Counted from the first letter of the stretch, positions 7,559-16,963 are shown. The stretch: 64,000 nucleotides of DNA from JBPRGG01 sp051418075 (GCA_051418075.1 JBPRGG010000041.1:1-64000), one strand, 5' to 3'. Made by a program: numbers and translations. The notes: a model not told the origin generated them from the letters alone.

Positions 7559-8074
7559 ATGAAAATTAAGCTTAGGGAAGCTACCATTCAAGATCGTACC
7601 TTATTGGAAAATTGGGATCAGCAGTCTCATGTTATAGCTTCAGATCCCAATGATGACTGGAATTGGGAGGAAGAATTACTTCGGAAACCTGATTGGCGGG
7701 AACAACTAATAGCCGAATTGGATGGAACTCCTGTTGGTTTTATCCAGATCATTGATCCGGGTCGGGAAGATACCCATTACTGGGGGAACATAACAGGTCA
7801 TTTAAGGGCTCTGGATATCTGGATCGGTGATGAAAAAAATCTGGGAAAAGGCTATGGTACAATTATGATGAACATGGCCCTGGAAATTTGTTTCAAGGAT
7901 CCCTTGGTAGAAGCAGTTCTTGTTGACCCGCTGGTCAGCAATTACAGAGCCCATCAGTTTTACGAAGGCCAGGGATTTAAATTTGTGGTAGAAAGATATT
8001 TTGGATCGGATCATTGCCGGGTTTACCGGCTGGATCGGGCCAATTTTAACAATTCAATGATGATATCAAAATGA
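7559..8074 (+). CDS. GNAT acetyltransferase, AAC(6')-like
   Basis: 171-residue GNAT-fold N-acetyltransferase. The acetyl-CoA loop is seen as NLGKGYGT, and the late motif SNYRAHQFYEGQGF is typical of the family. RALDIWIG before the loop and the end ERYFGSDHCRVYRL resemble the branch that includes aminoglycoside 6'-N-acetyltransferases. Many chromosomal relatives act on other amines, so a resistance role should not be assumed. A good ribosome binding site (AAGGAAG) precedes the ATG, and the gene sits just after the methyltransferase. Confidence 0.8.
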   Translation: MKIKLREATIQDRTLLENWDQQSHVIASDPNDDWNWEEELLRKPDWREQLIAELDGTPVGFIQIIDPGREDTHYWGNITGHLRALDIWIGDEKNLGKGYGTIMMNMALEICFKDPLVEAVLVDPLVSNYRAHQFYEGQGFKFVVERYFGSDHCRVYRLDRANFNNSMMISK

Positions 8075-8125
8075 TGGCTCAGGCCACTCTCCTTTATACC
8101 ATTTTGTTTTTCAATTGATTGGAAA

Positions 8126-8488
8126 TTATTTTTCTTTGGTTAACCACTCCAATGCTTCTTTTTCAGAATCGAATGGAGCCAGACCTGTTCCCCCGATAAT
8201 TAAATTATACCCTTTAAGCAGTACCTTGCGGGAAGGACTGTCTATACCCAGAACTGCCCGTTTAATAGCTAATTTCGGAGTATCCCGAGCGATCTCCTTG
8301 GCTTTTTTCATAAAATTAAAAGTAGGATAAGATCCGGCCAGGTTGGTCAGTTGTCGGTATGCTTTATTTTCTTTAATGATGATTGCCTGGGCTTCCAACA
8401 GGTTTGCTACCATTTCCTCTTCATTTTGACAGTCGCTATAATCGATATACAGGATTTCCCTGGCATTGTATGTAATTTTCTTTACCAT
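8126..8488 (-). CDS. Small SpoIIAA/STAS-like protein, function unknown
   Basis: A 120-residue cytoplasmic protein with no signal peptide or membrane segment. The pattern resembles single-domain SpoIIAA/STAS-like proteins common in Bacteroidota: an opening strand (REILYIDYSDC), a helix with EEEMVANLLEAQ, a central FNFMKKAKEIARD and a C-terminal DSEKEALEWL helix. No catalytic residues are evident. It is convergent with the GNAT gene and borders the decayed region to its right. Real coding is supported by codon pattern and ATG start; the fold call is tentative. Confidence 0.6.
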   Translation of the reverse strand: MVKKITYNAREILYIDYSDCQNEEEMVANLLEAQAIIIKENKAYRQLTNLAGSYPTFNFMKKAKEIARDTPKLAIKRAVLGIDSPSRKVLLKGYNLIIGGTGLAPFDSEKEALEWLTKEK

Positions 8489-8645
8489 GAGCTATTCTTT
8501 TATGGCAAAGCTATCTATCAGGATTTTACCAGTATTACCATTCTTTCCTAAAAAATTACACTGGTAAGGGTTGGATTAAGGCTGAGAGAAAAATCATAAA
8601 TGCATCGACCCTCAGAAGCAGTCTTACTGAATTACAAGATTTATT

Positions 8646-8963
8646 TTAGGTTTGATCCAATTCTGACCAGCTGAATCCAGTACCAATGACGCTCCCAGAT
8701 CAAGTTACTATGACATCTAAGGCTTTTCCTTCAGGTGGCCTGAATCCGGAGGAGACCTTATCGTCATACAGAAATGGCGTAACCAAAGTTATCACCTCGT
8801 CTTTATTTACCAGTAATATCTCATTTTGAATGATTTATTGGGTTCCCCACCAGCACCAGGTAAATAAAACAATAATACTAGCCATGATAACTGACTGAAA
8901 TATAAAGATACCCAGAGAAAATGAACTATCCATCACCATGGGAAGACCATAAGCTAAAATCAT
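8646..8963 (-). pseudogene. Possible decayed membrane-protein gene with in-frame stops
   Basis: On the minus strand three open segments lie one after another in the same frame, separated by single stops. First comes a 42-residue hydrophobic stretch from the ATG at 8963 (MILAYGLP..., TM-like, ending WWGTQ). The second segment contains NEILLVNKDEVITLVTPFLYDD and ends LDVIVT. The third contains GTGFSWSELDQT. The second segment in particular looks like natural protein. I read this as a gene losing function through stop codons; a short intact 42-residue membrane peptide is an alternative. Family not recognised. Confidence 0.35.
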
Positions 8964-9089
8964 GATAAATATTTAATTTAACATGATTTTTTAAAATTCA
9001 AAACTTTAATTGGTAAAGGAAAGAATTGGAATAAATAAAATACCTTAAAAAGTAACTAAATAGTTTCTTCATTGGATGATTCTGCGAAA

Positions 9090-9416
9090 TTAAAAATTAA
9101 AGATGACATCCTCCTTAATTTGCTCATTGACATTGATAGTAGGTAAAAATATTTTATTAAAGTTTGTGCCTTCTGTTTTGGCATGAATAACACCTCTGGC
9201 TGTACCAATAGCAATTACTGCTAAATGTTTCAATAAGGAACAGGGGATTTTTATATCATTTTTATCATGTTCAACAAAACTTGTAAAAGATTCACTTTTT
9301 ATTTCAAAACCACATTCCAGTTCCAACTTAAAAAAAGGAACAGAGTTATTGGCAAATTTGATTTTCAATACTACAACTACAATACGCTTGCCTATGATTA
9401 TATCACCAAGAAGCAA
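9090..9416 (-). CDS. SecB-like protein, probably truncated at the N-terminus
   Basis: 108 residues opening on a TTG directly after an in-frame stop; there is no internal ATG. The second half (HLAVIAIGTARGVIHAKTEG, then LPTINV) resembles the C-terminal half of SecB-like chaperone proteins, which are usually about 140-160 residues. The missing start and short length suggest the first 30-40 residues are gone, so it may be a pseudogene. It lies among other remnants. SecB-like proteins often accompany toxin-antitoxin genes, but none is intact here. Family call tentative. Confidence 0.45.
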   Translation of the reverse strand: MLLGDIIIGKRIVVVVLKIKFANNSVPFFKLELECGFEIKSESFTSFVEHDKNDIKIPCSLLKHLAVIAIGTARGVIHAKTEGTNFNKIFLPTINVNEQIKEDVIFNF

Positions 9417-9532
9417 TCATCCAGTTGATATATCAAAGAAGTATATAGCCAGAAAAAGCTATTATCTACTTTTAATCAATATCAGAAAGGAACTTATCTT
9501 ACTAAAGAAGCCTGTGCTTAAATTGATTTAAA

Positions 9533-9757
9533 ATGAAAAAGAAGGATAATGATGTATTTTTTATGCTTCATCGAATTCTGGTAATTTTTATAGCCACCTT
9601 GGCCTACTTTTTCAACCAGGATTTATTTGACTTTCGGAATTCAACTTCATCCCTCCAGGTATTATCGGGGGCTTTGATCTCTATTCCTGTATCTTTGATA
9701 TGTTGCTTAGTTTTCATTTTCATTTTATTAAATTCAAGGATTGAGATAAACGAATAA
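9533..9757 (+). CDS. Small two-helix membrane protein, unknown
   Basis: 74 residues from an ATG. There is a charged N-terminus (MKKKDND), a hydrophobic helix at about 13-29, a polar loop (FNQDLFDFRN), and a second hydrophobic helix at about 47-68 with a charged end. The topology is plausible for a small inner-membrane protein. It overlaps the 3' end of the opposite-strand remnant by 24 bases. No family recognised; it could be chance in AT-rich DNA. Confidence 0.35.
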   Translation: MKKKDNDVFFMLHRILVIFIATLAYFFNQDLFDFRNSTSSLQVLSGALISIPVSLICCLVFIFILLNSRIEINE

Positions 9758-9991
9758 ATCTTCTCCTTGATTAAATTTTAATATATTTTTAACCGTCTCT
9801 AGTTTTTTTAATTCTTTTCGGGTATGCTCCCTGTATTCCATTTTTAAGGTTAGTTTGATAGCTCCACCTGTAATGACATATTGATCAAAATAATGAATTG
9901 CATATAATCTTAACCAACTCATTGCCCTCCGGGCTTTCATTTTCTGAAAATCATATTCTTTGAATTCTCTGTTATCTAATGGTACAAACAT
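9734..9991 (-). pseudogene. C-terminal fragment of an unknown cytoplasmic protein
   Basis: 85 residues with natural-looking composition: NREFKEYDFQKMKARRAMSW, then HYFDQYVITGGAIKLT and a charged helix ending KKLETVKNIL. The frame stays open upstream of this ATG to about 10027 and adds YESDGANLDS in sensible protein context without a better start. This suggests a longer protein whose front was lost. Function unknown. It belongs to the cluster of remnants between 8.5 and 11 kb. Confidence 0.45.
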
Positions 9992-10205
9992 TGAATCAAG
10001 ATTGGCACCATCTGATTCATATAGTATTTATAGAATTACTATTTAATGCTTTTATTTTTATTTATTATTCCTTCCATGAAATTAATTCAAATTATAACTC
10101 TTACCTATTTGCTTTATTTGATTTTAAAAAAACTTACACTTCTGCTCCACTAAAATTCACAAGCTTAAAATAAGCCTGTGATTCTTTGGGTTTTTTATCA
10201 TAGTT

Positions 10206-10328
10206 TTATAATGTAACACTGATTTTCATTCCCCACAGCACATTCACAATATCCTCTACGGTTTTCGTTCTTTTGGTATTCAGCACATATATTTTTTGCT
10301 CCGGATTTAAATTGACAGTTTTGCTCAT
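10206..10328 (-). CDS. 40-residue ORF, unknown
   Basis: ATG-initiated frame with AAAGGGAAT just upstream as a ribosome binding site. The product starts MSKTVNLNPEQKIYVLNT, contains KTVEDIVNVLWG and ends KISVTL. Composition is soluble and protein-like, with a likely short helix. It could be the intact start of a gene whose remainder was deleted, since the next remnant lies about 180 bases downstream on the same strand. No family recognised. Confidence 0.35.
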   Translation of the reverse strand: MSKTVNLNPEQKIYVLNTKRTKTVEDIVNVLWGMKISVTL

Positions 10329-10441
10329 ATTCCCTTTTTTATCAATGATATTTTGACCTAAAAATGTGGAGTAATTTTGATATATTAAAAATCAAATAAT
10401 GATTTAAAATATATGGATAGCACATTGATCAAATATTTTAT

Positions 10442-10494
10442 AAAAAATGCACCGTACCAATCATCCTCTATTGACCTGATTTCCGGTGCATTTT
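10442..10494 (-). terminator. Rho-independent terminator of the DUF2130 remnant
   Basis: Perfect 11-bp arms AAAATGCACCG (10444-10454) and CGGTGCATTTT (10484-10494) around a 29-base loop. Read on the minus strand the second arm runs into TTTTTT. It begins 12 bases after the TAA of the DUF2130 remnant, so it is that gene's own terminator, preserved after the gene decayed. Confidence 0.7.
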
Positions 10495-10505
10495 CGTTGC
10501 TCAGC

Positions 10506-10911
10506 TTAAGCCGGTAATTCCGGTATTACCAGATCCGGCAGAATGTTACAGGTGATGCCCTTGATGGAGCCATAAAAGTTATTGGTGGATGTATACCCTC
10601 TCAAGTTGCTTGCGGCGTTCTTTCCAGATCCTTTCCATGGTACCCCTTTCCTTAGTTTCAAGCTGGATCAATGATTCGAAACTATTCACGATAGAAATAA
10701 TCTGATTCTTAAAGTCTGCACCAGTCAGGTAATTGTAAAGCATTTCCATTTTGCTGCCCTTGTTTTTCTGGCTGGAAACCACCTCGCTCAGGCTCAGCAG
10801 TTTCTGTCGCAGTACCAGGCTCAGCCACTTAAAGGTTGGAAAATCACAGATCCAGACATCGTCAATCTGGGTAAGCTTGCAATGCTCGTTGGGCAATGCT
10901 TCCGTCACAAT
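10506..10911 (-). pseudogene. DUF2130 protein, 5'-truncated and frameshifted
   Basis: The minus strand encodes a strong match in style to the C-terminal part of DUF2130 proteins: TEALPNEH, DDVWICDFPTFKWLSLVLRQ, SEVVSSQKNKGSKMEMLYNYLTG, ERGTMERIWKERRKQ. That frame stops at 10579-10581. The expected end (FYGSIKGI, then a hydrophobic tail ending PELPA) continues in another frame to TAA at 10506-10508. Upstream a stop lies directly before the fragment, so the N-terminal two-thirds or more is missing. Intact members are several hundred residues with coiled coils. Clear pseudogene; role of the family unknown. Confidence 0.85.
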
Positions 10912-11084
10912 TTACAAAGAATAGTAAATAAGTGGTCTTAAAGATATAAAAAACAGATTATCCTGATCATTTTGCGATCAGCATTTTTTAAATATTATTT
11001 CCATTTTTTTCCTTAAAATAAATAAAAAGGACAATATTTGCAGCCAAATCATCATTGACCCTTAAAAAATGTGTAGCTTTTAAC

Positions 11085-13166
11085 ATGAAGTATTTTTTGT
11101 CTATCCTTATTTCCATTTTGATCCTGACCCAATGCAGCAGAAGTCAATCGATTCAACTAATTCATGAAATTCAGGGCCAGTCTGATACTTCTCCCCTGTT
11201 GGATCAGTCGGTAACCATTGAAGGTATTGTGACCGGAGATTTCCAGGAAAACTCCCAATTGAATGGATTTTTTGTTCAGGAAGAGGATGAGCAGGCCGAC
11301 AGGAACGATATGACCTCAGAAGGAATTTTTGTTTATGCCCCTGAATCTATGGATGTGTCGCTGGCCGACAAGGTGAAACTTAGGGGGAAGGTGGGAGAAT
11401 ATTATAATATGACCCAATTGGAGGATATTTCAGCCCTGGAAATCGTCAGTTCAAGGCATGCACTACCGGAAGCAAAAGCAATTTCCCTTCCATTAGATGC
11501 TGTCGGCCAATTGGAAAAATATGAAAATATGCGGGTAATAATCGATCAGGAGTTATATGTCACCAACAACTACCTGCTGGGCAGGTCTGGAGAATTGACC
11601 CTTTCAGCCGGAGGGAGATTAATGCAACCTACCAATTTGGTAGCTCCCGGCCCTGATGCAGCCGCCTACCAAAAACTCAATGAATTAAATCAAATCATTA
11701 TTGATGATGGCAGTATCAGTCAAAACCCTGATCCTGTTATTTTTCCAAGTCCAGCCTTAAGTGCAATGAATACAATACGGGCTGGTGATTTGGCCAGCCA
11801 AATCCAGGGAATATTAACTTACAGCTGGTCTGGCTTTAAGGGAACCAATGCCTGGCGAATACATACCACTGAGTTGCCCGTTTTCCGAAAAAGCAATCCA
11901 AGGCCGACCCAGCCACCGGTTGTTGGCGGTAATCTGAAAATCGCCAGCTTCAATGTGTTAAATTATTTTAATGGCAACGGCCAGGGAGAAGGATTCCCCA
12001 GTTCAAGAGGGGCTGACTCATTTTCAGAATTCCAGCGGCAACAGCGAAAAATCATTGAAGCCCTTTTCCGTTTAGATGCCGATATTGTGGGCCTGATAGA
12101 ATTGGAAAATGATGGCTATGGCCCCCAAAGTGCCATCTGGATCCTGGTCAATCAACTGAATCAGCGGTATGGGCAGGCTGTTTATCAATTGGTAGATCCG
12201 GGTGTTGAGCAAATTGGCACTGATGAAATTACAGTTGGATTGATCTATAAGCCACAAGCAGCTAGTCTGATTGGTCAATCGGCGATACTAACAAGTGCTG
12301 TCCAACCTGCATTTAATCATGCACTTAATCGACCATCACTGGCTCAGACTTTCACTTATCAGGGGAATAAGATTACGGTGGTGGTGAATCATTTTAAATC
12401 AAAAGGGTCTGATTGTAATGATCATAATGATCCTGACCTGGATGACGGACAGGGTAATTGCAACCTTACCCGCACCAGAGCGGCCGGGGCTCTGGGTAAC
12501 TGGATGCAACAATATCCTACAGGTGTTGAAACCAATAATATTTTGCTATTGGGTGATTTCAATGCTTATCAGAAAGAGGAGCCTGTTCAACTCCTTGAAT
12601 CAGAAGGCTATGTGGATTTATTGAGCCAGTTTGAGGGAGACTCTTCCTACTCTTACAGTTTCAAAGGGGCATTTGGTCACCTGGATTATGCCTTTTCCAG
12701 TAACGCTTTAAAAGATTTTGTTAGTGGAGCCAAAATATGGCATATCAATGCTGACGAACCAGCTATTCTGGATTACAATCAAAATTACCAGTCAGCCGAA
12801 CAACAGGAAGCCTTTTATTCCCCCGATCCTTTTCGCTCTTCTGATCATGACCCGGTACTGGTGGGGCTGGAGTTCCCCCTGAACCAGGTGACAGGCCTGA
12901 AGCAAAGATCAGAAGAACGCTCAATTTCCATCCATCCAAATCCCGCTAAAAATAAGATCAAAATTTATTCAACAACTCCCTTAGAAAGTCCGCTTACAAT
13001 CCAAATAATCAATTTTCAGGGAAATACAATCTGGCAGCAACCTGTATTTTTTCAGGGTAATAACGAATTCTCGTGGCCTGAACAACTCATTCAAACCGGC
13101 ACTTATTTGATCCGTTTATTAAACCAGGCCAGTGTATTATCTGAATCAAAACTGGTGATAGAGTAA
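11085..13166 (+). CDS. T9SS-exported nuclease of the endonuclease/exonuclease/phosphatase family
   Basis: Extracellular DNase/phosphodiesterase of the ExeM/NucH kind. Order: signal peptide with TQC lipobox-like end; an OB-fold-like N-terminal domain (VTIEGIVTGDF, GFFVQEED); the EEP catalytic domain with KIASFNVLNYF, GLIELEND, VVVNHFKSKG, LLLGDFNAY and SSDHDPV, which carry the metal-binding Asn/Glu/Asp/His residues; and a C-terminal T9SS type A sorting domain (SIHPNPAKN, GTYLIRL). About 693 residues. Start: the ATG at 11085 begins the signal peptide; a TTG 30 bases earlier only adds an unlikely leader. It probably degrades environmental DNA for phosphate or nucleotides or loosens biofilm. Confidence 0.9.
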   Translation: MKYFLSILISILILTQCSRSQSIQLIHEIQGQSDTSPLLDQSVTIEGIVTGDFQENSQLNGFFVQEEDEQADRNDMTSEGIFVYAPESMDVSLADKVKLRGKVGEYYNMTQLEDISALEIVSSRHALPEAKAISLPLDAVGQLEKYENMRVIIDQELYVTNNYLLGRSGELTLSAGGRLMQPTNLVAPGPDAAAYQKLNELNQIIIDDGSISQNPDPVIFPSPALSAMNTIRAGDLASQIQGILTYSWSGFKGTNAWRIHTTELPVFRKSNPRPTQPPVVGGNLKIASFNVLNYFNGNGQGEGFPSSRGADSFSEFQRQQRKIIEALFRLDADIVGLIELENDGYGPQSAIWILVNQLNQRYGQAVYQLVDPGVEQIGTDEITVGLIYKPQAASLIGQSAILTSAVQPAFNHALNRPSLAQTFTYQGNKITVVVNHFKSKGSDCNDHNDPDLDDGQGNCNLTRTRAAGALGNWMQQYPTGVETNNILLLGDFNAYQKEEPVQLLESEGYVDLLSQFEGDSSYSYSFKGAFGHLDYAFSSNALKDFVSGAKIWHINADEPAILDYNQNYQSAEQQEAFYSPDPFRSSDHDPVLVGLEFPLNQVTGLKQRSEERSISIHPNPAKNKIKIYSTTPLESPLTIQIINFQGNTIWQQPVFFQGNNEFSWPEQLIQTGTYLIRLLNQASVLSESKLVIE

Positions 13167-13357
13167 AATTCTGATTATGACTCGTTCCCGTGACTTTAAA
13201 ATATCCCTTCAATCTGTCTTTTGAACCTGAAAAATCATATATTAGTCCTTAAATCAGGTAAAAATTCTTATTTATCAAGGATTTTTAAAGGTAAACAAAT
13301 GGGGGACAGGATATATCTGCCAACTTTAAAGTAATATTTAAAATTAACCATCGGTCT

Positions 13358-15565
13358 ATGAACAAATATTCCGGATCTATTTTTCCACCAACATCCCGCA
13401 GGAAGTTTATCAGGCAAATGGGATACCTTTCATTGGGCTTTTCACTGTTTCAATGCAGTACTACTTCTGCTTCTGAAAATCCCGTCAGTGAGGTTGATTT
13501 TCCCTCCAGCCTGAAAAACCATCCCCAAATCAATGCCTGGATTAAAATTCTGGAAGATGGTACGGTGCAGGTGCTGACTGGTAAGATGGAATTAGGCCAG
13601 GGAATTACTACTGCCATATTACAAATGGCCGCTGAAGAATTAAATATTCCTCCTGAACGAATTAATATACATTTAGCCCATACCAGCCGAACTCCCAACG
13701 AGGGATACACTGCCGGAAGCCGCTCTATTGAAACCAGTGCTTTATCAGTGAGATATGCTGCTGCATCAGCCCGGGAAGTACTATTGAAGTTGGCTGCTGA
13801 AAAATTTCAGAAACCACTGACAGAGTTCCAGCTGGGCAATGGTAAAATTACCCATCCTCATATTGACCGGGAAATAAGCTTTGCCGATTTGCTTCAGGGC
13901 AAACAAATTGAGCAAAGCGTTCAAAATCCGCTCAAGCTGAAAAATAAAGCTCAGTACCAATGGGTAGGGCATCCGGTTAAAAATGTCTACTTATCTGAAC
14001 TGGTGCAGGGAAAACACCAATTTGTATCTGACCTGAAATTACCCGGAATGGTTTACGCACAGGTAATTCGACCGCCCGGATATGATAGTAAATTGATAAA
14101 TTTGGATAAGGCTCAGCTATCCCAGATTACTAACCTGGTAAAACTGGTCCAAAACGGTAGCTTTCTGGCCGTAGTAGCGCCGTCTACTTATGAGGCCATA
14201 CAGGCAAGAGCAAAAGTTAAAAAAGCAACAACCTGGTCTGCTCCCTCGGCTTTGCCTGCTCACCAAAACCTGAAGGAACACCTGCTAAATCTTCCGGCAG
14301 ATCAGCAAAGCGTGGTGCAACAGGGAAGTGTAAATCAAGATGATAAGTACGCCCATACAGCTACTTTTTTTAAACCGTATATCATGCATGGGGCTACCGG
14401 ACCTTCCTGTGCCGTGGCTTTATTTCAGGATAATGTTTTAAACCTCTGGACCCATAGTCAGGGCGTTTATCCATTAAGGCAATCTATAAGTAAAATGCTG
14501 AACCTGCCTCAGGGTCAGATTATTATTAAAGGGGTAGCCGGATCAGGTTGCTACGGTCATAACGGGGCAGATGATGTGGCAGCTGAAGCAGCATTAGTGG
14601 CCTTGTCTCTTCCAGGTAAACCTGTTCAACTTCAATGGACCAGGCAGGATGAGCATGGATGGGAACCCTTTGGTAGCGCCATGATCATGCAACTGGCCGC
14701 CAACCTGGATGATCTGGGAAAGATCAAAGACTGGCATTATCAGCTCTGGTCAGACAGCCACAGCACCCGTCCCGGAGGTGATCCTGGAAGTTTATTACCT
14801 GCCCGTTACCTGGCCCCCCCCTTCCAAATGAGATCATCAGGTTATCGGGGTGGCGCTTATCGCAATGCCGAACCTTATTATAACATACCCAGTCTGCAGG
14901 TAACAGCGAACTTTTTCCAGGGTCCATTAAGAGTATCCGCCTTAAGAAGTCTGGGTGCTTATGCCAATATTTTTGCCATTGAATCATTTATGGAGGAATT
15001 GGCCTACCGGGCCAATCAGGATCCGTTAATGTTTAGGTTGGCTCATCAGAAAGATCCGAGGGCTAACGAAGTATTAAAAAAGTTAAAACAAATCACTGCA
15101 AATCTTTCCATTGCCTCTCAGGAAGGTATTGGCTATGGCTTTTCCCGGTATAAAAATACAGCCACCTATTGTGGTGTGGCGGCCAGGATATACTATAACC
15201 AGCAAACCAAGCACATCCGATTACAAAAATTATGGGCAGTCGTGGATGCCGGAGAAATCATCAACCCTGACGGGCTGAAAAATCAAATTGAGGGTGGAAT
15301 GGCACAGTCTGCCAGTTGGACTATAAAGGAACAGGTTCAGTTTGGACCTGATGGAATTATCAGTAAGGACTGGACCTCCTATCCAACTGTGGAAATCGAT
15401 CAATTTATAGATATGGAAGTCCATCTGATTGATCGTCCCCGGGAAAAACCGTTGGGAGCAGGAGAAGCAGCCCAGGGTCCCACCGCTGCAGCTATTGCCA
15501 ATGCTTTTTCCCAGGCTTCGGGGCTACGGATCAGGGATTTGCCCATCTTAAACAATATCAAATAA
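13358..15565 (+). CDS. Tat-exported molybdenum hydroxylase large subunit (IorB/xanthine dehydrogenase family)
   Basis: Molybdopterin-binding subunit of the xanthine dehydrogenase/isoquinoline 1-oxidoreductase family, which hydroxylates or oxidises N-heterocycles or aldehydes. It opens with a twin-arginine signal (SRRKFIRQMG) followed by a hydrophobic stretch, so the folded cofactor-loaded enzyme should be exported. Conserved blocks: GKMELGQGITTA, TAGSRSIETS, GVAGSGCYGHNGADD, RSLGAYANIFAIESF, and LGAGEAAQGP, which carries the catalytic Glu. Length (735) fits IorB. The [2Fe-2S] small subunit (IorA-like) that normally lies next to it is absent from this window, as is a cytochrome partner, so electron exit is unknown. 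Confidence 0.9.
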   Translation: MNKYSGSIFPPTSRRKFIRQMGYLSLGFSLFQCSTTSASENPVSEVDFPSSLKNHPQINAWIKILEDGTVQVLTGKMELGQGITTAILQMAAEELNIPPERINIHLAHTSRTPNEGYTAGSRSIETSALSVRYAAASAREVLLKLAAEKFQKPLTEFQLGNGKITHPHIDREISFADLLQGKQIEQSVQNPLKLKNKAQYQWVGHPVKNVYLSELVQGKHQFVSDLKLPGMVYAQVIRPPGYDSKLINLDKAQLSQITNLVKLVQNGSFLAVVAPSTYEAIQARAKVKKATTWSAPSALPAHQNLKEHLLNLPADQQSVVQQGSVNQDDKYAHTATFFKPYIMHGATGPSCAVALFQDNVLNLWTHSQGVYPLRQSISKMLNLPQGQIIIKGVAGSGCYGHNGADDVAAEAALVALSLPGKPVQLQWTRQDEHGWEPFGSAMIMQLAANLDDLGKIKDWHYQLWSDSHSTRPGGDPGSLLPARYLAPPFQMRSSGYRGGAYRNAEPYYNIPSLQVTANFFQGPLRVSALRSLGAYANIFAIESFMEELAYRANQDPLMFRLAHQKDPRANEVLKKLKQITANLSIASQEGIGYGFSRYKNTATYCGVAARIYYNQQTKHIRLQKLWAVVDAGEIINPDGLKNQIEGGMAQSASWTIKEQVQFGPDGIISKDWTSYPTVEIDQFIDMEVHLIDRPREKPLGAGEAAQGPTAAAIANAFSQASGLRIRDLPILNNIK

Positions 15566-15979
15566 GTTCTTTAGGATAAATCCGGCCTGGCAAAAGTGGT
15601 CATATATTGTTGAAGATAAAAAAGCCTATTTACCCCCCCCCGGCTTGAGGTAGCCTTATATTTTATACAAATGAGTCAAAGCTATTGAACATTTAGCAAC
15701 TATAGTGGGCTATTGATACATAATTAGCAAAACAGGGCTGTATTTAACTTCTGAATTACATTTAACCGGAACGGATTAATGTATCAAAATTCTATCCCTT
15801 TGCCTGTCAACATTGAACATATCCCCTCTATTGGGTTATTAATTTTGTGAATCATTTTTTTTATCATTGTAGTAATGCCACAAAACGAGCTATAGGAAAT
15901 CTTGAAACACTTAAGGAATATATTTTTTAAAACAAACAAATTCTTAATATAAAAACAGGCAAACTGAAAGAAGCAACTA
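15566..15979. other. Intergenic region, 414 bases
   Basis: Between the molybdenum hydroxylase and the AraC regulator. It contains a homopolymeric C tract (nine or so C at about 15633-15641) followed by GGCTTGAGG, and AT-rich DNA before the regulator that should hold its promoter. I see no gene, RNA or clear terminator. Confidence 0.5.
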
Positions 15980-16819
15980 ATGGACAAGGTAGTAGAAAAT
16001 AGTAGTAATCAATACCGACTTATTACATCCAACCAACCGGTTAAATCCAACTGGCCGGTGATCTTTTGCTGGGAACTGAACACCCAGGGTTTGCCGAATG
16101 ATATCTATCAAAATGTTTTTCCTGCCAATTACTTCGACTTTATTTTCCCCCTGGAAGAAGGATTACAGGTGCAGGGCGTAGATCATGTTGTTATAAAACC
16201 ATTTGTTAGTCCTATTCTTAAATCCGGAAAGCAACTATGCTTTAGAAAAAATGGGCGAATCTTCGGGGTGAGAGTTAATCCGGCATATGCCAGGTTATTA
16301 TTTAATATACCTCTGGAAGAACTTCAATCCAATCCCAATGAGATGGAATTAGTAATGCCTGCCAGAATCTATCACAAATTCATCGATACCATCCATCAGC
16401 ATCCCAAATTCCAGCAAAGAAGTATTAAAATCAATGAAATCATTTTAAAGGAAATACATCCTGAAAACGAAATAAACGAGCAGGTGATTAATTACAGCCT
16501 GCAACTGATCAAAGACATTCCGGATTGTAAAGTGTCGTATTTATGTACCAAAACAGGTTATTCAGAGCGGTGGATAGAAAAACTTTTTAAGAAGAATTTA
16601 GGAAAATTACCCAGTCAGGTAATTAAAATAGCCCGCTTCAACCGCTTTCTGGAGTTACTTCATACATCAAAAGGTACTACCCTAACCAGGTTATCCTATG
16701 AGGCTGGTTATCATGATCAATCACACCTAATCAGAGACTTCAAAAATATCAGTGGATTATCTATCAAAAAATATATCAGGGACAAACCTCAATTATCTGC
16801 TGTCATGAATCATCTGTAG
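15980..16819 (+). CDS. AraC-family transcriptional regulator
   Basis: 279-residue DNA-binding regulator. The N-terminal ~150 residues form a DUF6597-like sensor half (VFPANYFDFIFPL, FGVRVNPAYARLLF). The C-terminal ~100 residues are the double helix-turn-helix of the AraC family: VSYLCTKTGYSERWIEKLFKKNLG, then LTRLSYEAGYHDQSHLIRDFK, with the usual GYxDQSHxxRxFK signature. No membrane segment, so it is cytoplasmic. It is followed by a LuxR-type response regulator and then the SusCD operon, which are the plausible targets; the upstream molybdenum hydroxylase is another. Confidence 0.85.
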   Translation: MDKVVENSSNQYRLITSNQPVKSNWPVIFCWELNTQGLPNDIYQNVFPANYFDFIFPLEEGLQVQGVDHVVIKPFVSPILKSGKQLCFRKNGRIFGVRVNPAYARLLFNIPLEELQSNPNEMELVMPARIYHKFIDTIHQHPKFQQRSIKINEIILKEIHPENEINEQVINYSLQLIKDIPDCKVSYLCTKTGYSERWIEKLFKKNLGKLPSQVIKIARFNRFLELLHTSKGTTLTRLSYEAGYHDQSHLIRDFKNISGLSIKKYIRDKPQLSAVMNHL

Positions 16820-16963
16820 ACAGAATGATATCTTTTCAAAAATAGCTACCTTATAATCTAGTTCTTTCCAATTTTTTTTGCATTTATCTGCCATTGTACG
16901 GATTTATACAATTTTCAATCATACAATTACTATAGCTTTACATTCTGATTAACAGATCAAATC

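Noticed and set aside
7559..8074. Aminoglycoside resistance gene
   Set aside because: The protein resembles the AAC(6') branch of GNAT enzymes, but chromosomal context and lack of mobile elements give no support for a resistance role.
10912..11084. Start of the secreted nuclease at the upstream TTG (11055)
   Set aside because: The ATG at 11085 opens directly into the signal peptide; the TTG adds ten residues without function.
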